Both the position numbers and the translations under genes were made by a program. The notes beneath the pieces are model-generated. The model did not search any database. It worked only from the letters and a program-made list of their open reading frames with translations, and had not been told where the DNA came from. A stretch of 64,000 nt of DNA from Isoetes taiwanensis (lineage: Eukaryota; Streptophyta; Lycopodiopsida; Isoetales; Isoetaceae), in NCBI GenBank assembly GCA_021234155.1, contig JAJEKV010000063.1:5862341-5926340 (forward strand), written 5' to 3'. Positions 58,991-64,000 of this stretch are shown in pieces (within the stretch, counting starts at the first letter, position 1; each line of letters opens with the position of its first letter).

Positions 58991-59146
58991 GATTGGGTTT
59001 TGGGCACGGTGAGAGAGAAAGATGGCTATGGCAGCGGTATAGGAGAAATATTTCGCCCTATTAACTGTCATGACCATGTAATCTGGCAATCTAGCAACCT
59101 CCCATCTTTTTGAGTAGTGCCCTATCTGCAGGAACTCCAAAGCCAT

Positions 59147-59520
59147 ACATCGTTGTTAACCTCTCATGTTTGTAGAACTGTTACAATTTGGGACTAAAAT
59201 TCTGCTTTAGATTTGCCAAAAGTGGTAAGTTTGTCAGCCAAACTTATGACTAGCTTTTTAATGTCAGCTTTTGTTCTTCTAAAAAAACATTCCATATAAA
59301 AACACCCCATATAACATGAACAAGAAACTGTCTACTAATGAGAAAAAAAGACAAAGAAATAGTACTATTCTTCACCTAACCCCGTGTGACGATTAATCTA
59401 GCTCTCTTTTGCCCTAGTATCATATTTTATAAGGCATGATGGACCTTTTAATTGAACAAAAGGGAGAATGGCTGTCCAGACCATGACTTCAATCAACAAT
59501 CAGATGGCTTAAAACAATGC
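59147..59520. other. No recognisable gene
   Basis: No LTR, primer-binding site or coding segment seen where the 5' end of the gypsy element would be expected. Confidence 0.5.
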
Positions 59521-59521
59521 T

Positions 59522-60228
59522 CTAAGAAATATTGCGCAACAAGAAGAATGCATACTGTTCTTGCACATATATACCTAGACACAATGTATCAAGCTTGTGT
59601 TCTTGTAGAACAGGTCGGAAGCCAGCTTCACAGATAAAATATTGCGCCTCACCAGCAAAATTTAACTTGGTCTTTGGATGCCAAAATGCACTTGATGATG
59701 CAAACAGTGCGTCTCCATATTGAACGAAGCATAAAGTCTGCAGGAAAATGCATGGATATAGCACGATAATGCATCAGGCTCTTAACTGCGTAATCCATTC
59801 TACATCCTATACCTTGTTGGGCAGCATGCATCCCGTTATGCAGTTCAGCAACTGCTGAAAGTAGATGATACATATCTGGCATGACCTCATGCTATACAAA
59901 ATAAAAAATAACCTCAACAAATAGATATGCTACTAGAAACTTGTACGAGCCTGAAAGAAGTACCTATTGTTGGCTGTTATAGGCTGAGGCCACCTCAAAA
60001 CTCAAGTATCTACCTTAATAACAAAGTTAGCCATTCAAAAAAATATAATAAAGAGATACCCATGCTAAGATTCTTCAATAAGGTCCATTGCTTCATTCTA
60101 CATAGCTTGTGCAGAAGCACTTCTTCAGTTGTCAATTTTTGTGTTGCCATTGGACAAAACTTGGCAAAAGCCTGGTTGCTACATTTGCTCGGACTATACA
60201 TGCGCACTGAGATAGTTTTGTGGCTCAA
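59522..60228 (-). pseudogene. Unrecognised gene fragment, two or more exons
   Basis: On the minus strand, 60042-60228 carries QAFAKFCPMATQKLTTEEVL and KLCRMKQWTLLKNLSMG up to a donor (CATGG/GTATCTC). An acceptor at about 59893 (TTTGTATAG) starts HEVMPDMYHLLSAVAELHNG and DYAVKSLMHYRAI. A further segment reads LCFVQYGDALFASSSAFWHP and EAQYFICEAGF, ending in a stop near 59522. The helical, low-complexity-free character suggests a real host protein. I cannot name the family. Confidence 0.45.
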
Positions 60229-60259
60229 TGCATGTATCAGTAGAAAGGCCCTATAGACT

Positions 60260-61149
60260 ATCCCAAAGCTGTGTCAACTTTATACACCTAGAAGATTGAA
60301 CATTCAAAACGTTCAATTTAATGTTCGCCGCAGACTATTTATGGGGATTGAACCCCAGTTAGAAAATAGCATCACAGATAACATAGATTCCTCTTTGAGA
60401 GTAGAGTTCTGAGGTAGTATCGTCCTGATGCCCTCTTCTTCCAGTGTTTGTGCACAATGAGATTCTGCTTTTTCTCATCAACCTAGCTTTGGCAAAAGCT
60501 TTTCCTTGAAAGCCGACAAGTTTCCTCACATCTAGGACGTTTTTCCTTGTCTACTTCGAGGAGTGAAATAACCGTGTGAAATAGACAATGCAAAAACTAT
60601 ACACATCCTAGCAACATTTATATTCGTTTTTTATATGTTTATTGTCTTTAAGTTATTCAATTTGTATTGTTTTTGGGTGTCATATAATGTGCTAGTCTCA
60701 GTGAGATACCTTCAGTAGGATCCTTTTTTATTGGAATGACTAACCTCTCAGGAATAACTGCTTGCAATTCATAGAGAGTTAAAGATTTTATGTTCTTAGT
60801 CCAAGAATTCTATTTTGATTAATCGCTGACTGAAACTGATCTATACTCAGGAGGAAACAACTATGAGGTTTGAAGCCCAAGACAACCTTTTTGAGGACAC
60901 TACTAAGTCTTCTTGAAGAAAATACTTGCTCTTCCTAGCCGTTACTTGCTGCACCCACTAGCCATTACTTGCTGAACCCACTTTAACACAAATGATTTTT
61001 GCTGCATGCAAAGTTTAACTGAGGTCAAGATTAAAATATAAACTATTTGATTTCACTGCAATTTTTCTTTCTGCTATTTCAAATAATGCTTAAGGTAGAA
61101 TGCAAAAGCATATGTTATACTACAGGATGATGACCTGTACTCTTCTCTT
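60260..61149. other. No recognisable gene
   Basis: Nothing with coding or RNA-gene character seen. TAGCC(G/A)TTACTTGCTG occurs twice close together near 60935-60975, a small duplication. Confidence 0.5.
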
Positions 61150-63431
61150 CTCTATTTCGATCAATATTCAGAGTCAGATTTACTCCAATTTTACTTTCTG
61201 TTAAACCTACCGAATCTGCTTCTGTTGGATCCAATAACGGAACTAGGAGGACATGAAATAATCGACTAAAACACACACAGAAACCGCAGCCCAATCTTAA
61301 TATCCCACCGAATTCAATTAGTTTCGAGTAGCCCAACATGCATTTTCTAAAGGCGAGCTTAGAAGAAATTAAAAGAGGGCAACAAAGACTGAATGGAAGG
61401 GAAGAAGAGTAGACTATACTATAGTGCCATAGCCAAGGTCTGGAAAAATAGGCAAGCGGGTTTATGGTACCCTTGAAAAGCAAGGGAGGACATGGTACTC
61501 GAGACAAGGTGCAAGACAACGACACCGCATGGCTCCATAGCTACCCCTCACAATCAACGGCCAGATTAGGACGTAACTACGTCTCGTGCTAATCAACAGC
61601 AATAAGATCCACCCCAATAACGCTAACTAATGCAGGTTGGCAAAACCGCCATCGTCCAAAAATTCCTCCGTGAGGATCTTGGCCGTCCAAAATAAAAACC
61701 CACCTATCGGCCCATCAATCAAAGATTTTCCCATCGAGCAACCCCAAAAGATTTGTTGTTGCAGTTGGATTGCTTAGGTGTGCATGCTAATTAGCTTTTC
61801 TTTTTTCATTTTGTAAATCTATTTGAGAGGCAGAAGAAAGCACCCTTTAAAAATACACTAAAAATAAAAGCGCTAAAAAAAGTGTGGGGAACAAAATTTT
61901 TGTTAACTGTAGTGCTCTAATTTTTTTATTATTGCCACTGTTCAGCGGAAAATGGAGTGATCTCAGAGTGTAGAACACGGTAGACAATGGGTGATATGGT
62001 AGACAACAGTCGTTGCCCGCACTGACTCAAATACCATGGGCGTTGCCATATTGACAACAGATTTACTGCAAAAACTGTTGCAGTCGTGAAACACGGCTGG
62101 AATGGTCGCGTTTCGTAACTATGATTTGTATCAGCATCAGATATTTATTAGATCAATAACAACCAACCATAATTTTATGATATTCCTTATCTACACTGCA
62201 ATTGTGCTAGCCAACGACCTTCACTTGTTTTTAATTGGGCATGTGTTTGCATCCAATAGGTCATGGAACCCATGCGATGGGCTATTACAATTGTTACTAG
62301 GATTAAAAAGCCTTTGTCTTTAAAAACCTTTGCATTAATGACTAGGAACATGTGCCGGACGATGGCAGGCATTATTTGGGGACGCATAGAATGAAATGGC
62401 AAAATGGATTTTGGTAAATGGAACAAAAATATATATATTTGCCTTGTGTGTAGATAGATCAGAGTGTGAAGATGTGAGGGGTATTTTCTTCAATTGATGT
62501 GGAAGTGGGAAGGAGAATGGATAAGAGACATCCCTTGTGTTTTTAAGTAGGGAGAATTGAATTTGATCTAGGGGATCTACAAAACATATACAATACATGC
62601 TTGGTTAGACTCATTGGGGCTCTTGCTTATGCCTCCTAAGCCACCTATAAAAAACAACCACTGATGAAAGCATAGGTGAAACAATTTCAAACCTTAGTAC
62701 CTACATTTGTTACTTGTGTTAAATGAAGATGGTGAATAATACATGATGTTCATTGCTTATATTATCAAGAAATATATAAGTAAAATACAATGCTTGCTCA
62801 ATTCCATTTTATCACAAACAATTGTCGAACCTTAGTATCCACATTTGTTACTTGTGTTAAACGAAGATGGTGAATAACACATTATTGCTTCCATCATCCA
62901 TTCATTCATATATACGTAAAATACAATGCTCATGTCCATTTTATCACAAAAAATACTCATGCTTGTCTTATATTGCAAATGCTATGCCAAAAACACTCCA
63001 CTTGTAAGGTTTGAGCTTACTCCAATCTCAAGTATTGTGTAATCCCAAATAATGTGTATGGAAAATATTGTTTAATTAAGTTGTGTAAAAGATATTGTAG
63101 AATTATTTTTGTTTTGGTGTGTTATAGGAGATGATGTCTTTTTGTTACGGGAAAAAATAAAAATTCAAAAACATTGGAAAATTCATGAATAATATATAAA
63201 CTGTTAGATATAGTAATCCCATAACACACCAAAACAAAATTTTCAACAATTTTTCCTTCTATACAAAAAACAACTGGCAACAAACCAATTCCACTTCTTT
63301 GCATAAAAAAGTAGAGCTTTCCATGGCTCTTATAATTTGGGTTCGCTAGCACATCTCTGTCTCTTGAGTGAAGCCGGGAAAATATTCTACCTTAAGAATT
63401 CATTTGCATCAATTTTCGCTCTGCCCTGCAG
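61150..63431. repeat. Dispersed repeat, copy 3 (uninterrupted)
   Basis: Colinear with copy 1 on both sides of the chromovirus: 61150-62341 matches 4440-6141 without the LINE insert, and 62337-63431 matches 19137-20111. It holds the intact empty site of both insertions. A 70-base stretch at about 62583-62668 is private to this copy. Confidence 0.9.
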
Positions 63432-64000
63432 TCCAGAAACTAGCTTTTTGTTCTTACATGGACACTAAAATGGGATCAATAGACATCTCACCTGCATCTC
63501 TCTTCACATTCTACACCATAGCCTTCATTGTTGCCACAATTGTGTATAAAACCCAGTTTGTTCGAATCATGCGCAGATTGACCGGGCTCAAGAAAGGTAT
63601 AGCAATGTTGCAAAGGATGGGAATTGGACTTGTGCTCATATTAGGTTCCATAGCTGCAGGAGCCACCGTGGATATAAAAGACTATAGATTGTAAAAAATA
63701 ATGGCATAGTTCATCATGAATATGCAAAAGTACCCATAAGCATATCTTGGCAAGTGCCTCAATATTCCATTGTAAGAGTGGCAGAGGTATTTACTTATGT
63801 AGCACAGACATAATTTCTCTATGATAAAGTACCTGAGAGAGCTCGAGGGCTTGTAAGCACCTTTGCCATGGCCTCTGTGGCCATTGGTAATTATGTAAGC
63901 TCACTTTTGGTCGCTGTTATGAATAGGATTAGCGGCAGAAATGGGCATACTGAATGGATCTCTAATAAGTTGAATGAAGGGTGCTTGAATCTCTTCTTCT
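63432..64000 (+). pseudogene. NRT1/PTR (NPF) transporter, C-terminal part, copy 3 (runs off the window)
   Basis: After an acceptor (CCCTGCAG) the frame reads MDTKMGSIDISPASLFTFY, FVRIMRRLTGLKKG and LQRMGIGLVLILGS, the diagnostic NPF helix pair and loop. A small frameshift follows DYRL near 63693. The other frame continues VPISISWQVPQYS, VAEVFTYVAQT, then a stop at about 63810, then FLYDKVPERARGL, AIGNYVSSLLVAV and NGHTEWISNKLNEGCLNLFF to the end of the window. NPF proteins carry nitrate, peptides or hormones with protons across membranes. No upstream exons exist within this repeat, so it appears to be a carried 3' gene piece. Confidence 0.85.

Larger units (their letters stand above)
53405..59146 (-). 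mobile_element. Ty3/gypsy element, decayed, no LTRs found (gag, PR, RT, RH, IN)
   Basis: Minus-strand order from 59146 to 53405 is gag, protease, RT, RNase H, integrase. Integrase words match those of the chromovirus at 6-19 kb (HKYKLCVP, MKTYF, SPFMINY, TWHKLVSK against TWHNPVSK), so the two belong to the same lineage. Integrase ends within its C-terminal part at about 53405, the chromodomain is missing, and no LTR or primer-binding site is recognisable at either end. It is a truncated copy. Confidence 0.85.

Noticed and set aside
62335-62598. Minus-strand frame similar to one at 19145-19396
   Set aside because: The apparent protein conservation is explained by the recent duplication of the DNA; no family match.
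1-64000. CRISPR array, bacterial operons or ribosomal RNA
   Set aside because: No regularly spaced short repeats, no Shine-Dalgarno-led gene strings and no rRNA-like sequence seen.

Overview
This is a stretch of a land-plant nuclear genome, probably a large and repeat-rich one. The evidence is plant-type families (NRT1/PTR transporter, LPAT4/5-type acyltransferase, THADA), short GT..AG introns, and chromovirus, copia and L1-type elements. Nothing visible fixes the species; a fern, lycophyte or other large-genome plant would all fit. Nearly everything is mobile DNA or broken gene pieces. The one gene that reads intact is a three-exon lysophosphatidic acid acyltransferase at 41.2-42.9 kb (minus strand).

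Layout. 1-2.3 kb: decayed Ty1/copia element (minus). 2.4-6.1 kb: dispersed repeats, with a 5'-truncated LINE inserted at 4.9-5.4 kb. 6.14-19.14 kb: a full-length but decayed Ty3/gypsy chromovirus with 1.6-kb LTRs, a 5-bp target duplication, gag, PR, RT, RNase H, IN and a chromodomain. Between its primer-binding site and gag lies a histone H3-variant-like sequence with a recognisable histone fold. 19.1-20.7 kb: the interrupted repeat resumes and ends in an NPF transporter pseudogene. 20.99-23.64 kb: a foldback element with two 1.16-kb arms and a 320-bp loop carrying an exon-like fragment. 23.6-28.1 kb: low-information sequence with small repeats. 28.2-31.3 kb: THADA (plus) and SMC-family (minus) gene pieces, tail to tail. 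32.3-35.9 kb: three sets of local repeats, including a 1.0-kb tandem. 36.4-37.6 kb: second copy of the dispersed repeat. 37.7-40.5 kb: second copia element (minus) with its 3' LTR. 41.2-42.9 kb: LPAT gene. 43.2-46.4 kb: an unrecognised, frame-broken multi-exon gene. 48.4-52.55 kb: L1-type LINE ending in a CATTT repeat. 53.4-59.15 kb: a second gypsy element (minus) lacking LTRs. 59.5-60.2 kb: an unrecognised gene fragment (minus). 61.15-64 kb: third copy of the dispersed repeat, ending in the second NPF copy cut by the window edge.

History. The 61-64 kb copy preserves the empty site for both the chromovirus and the LINE fragment, so the copies arose before those insertions. The most unusual observation is the H3-like sequence inside the chromovirus leader. 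A chromodomain element carrying its own histone H3 relative would be a notable combination, but this copy is frame-broken and the idea rests on one element. Short indels are very common throughout. They may be decay, assembly error, or both.
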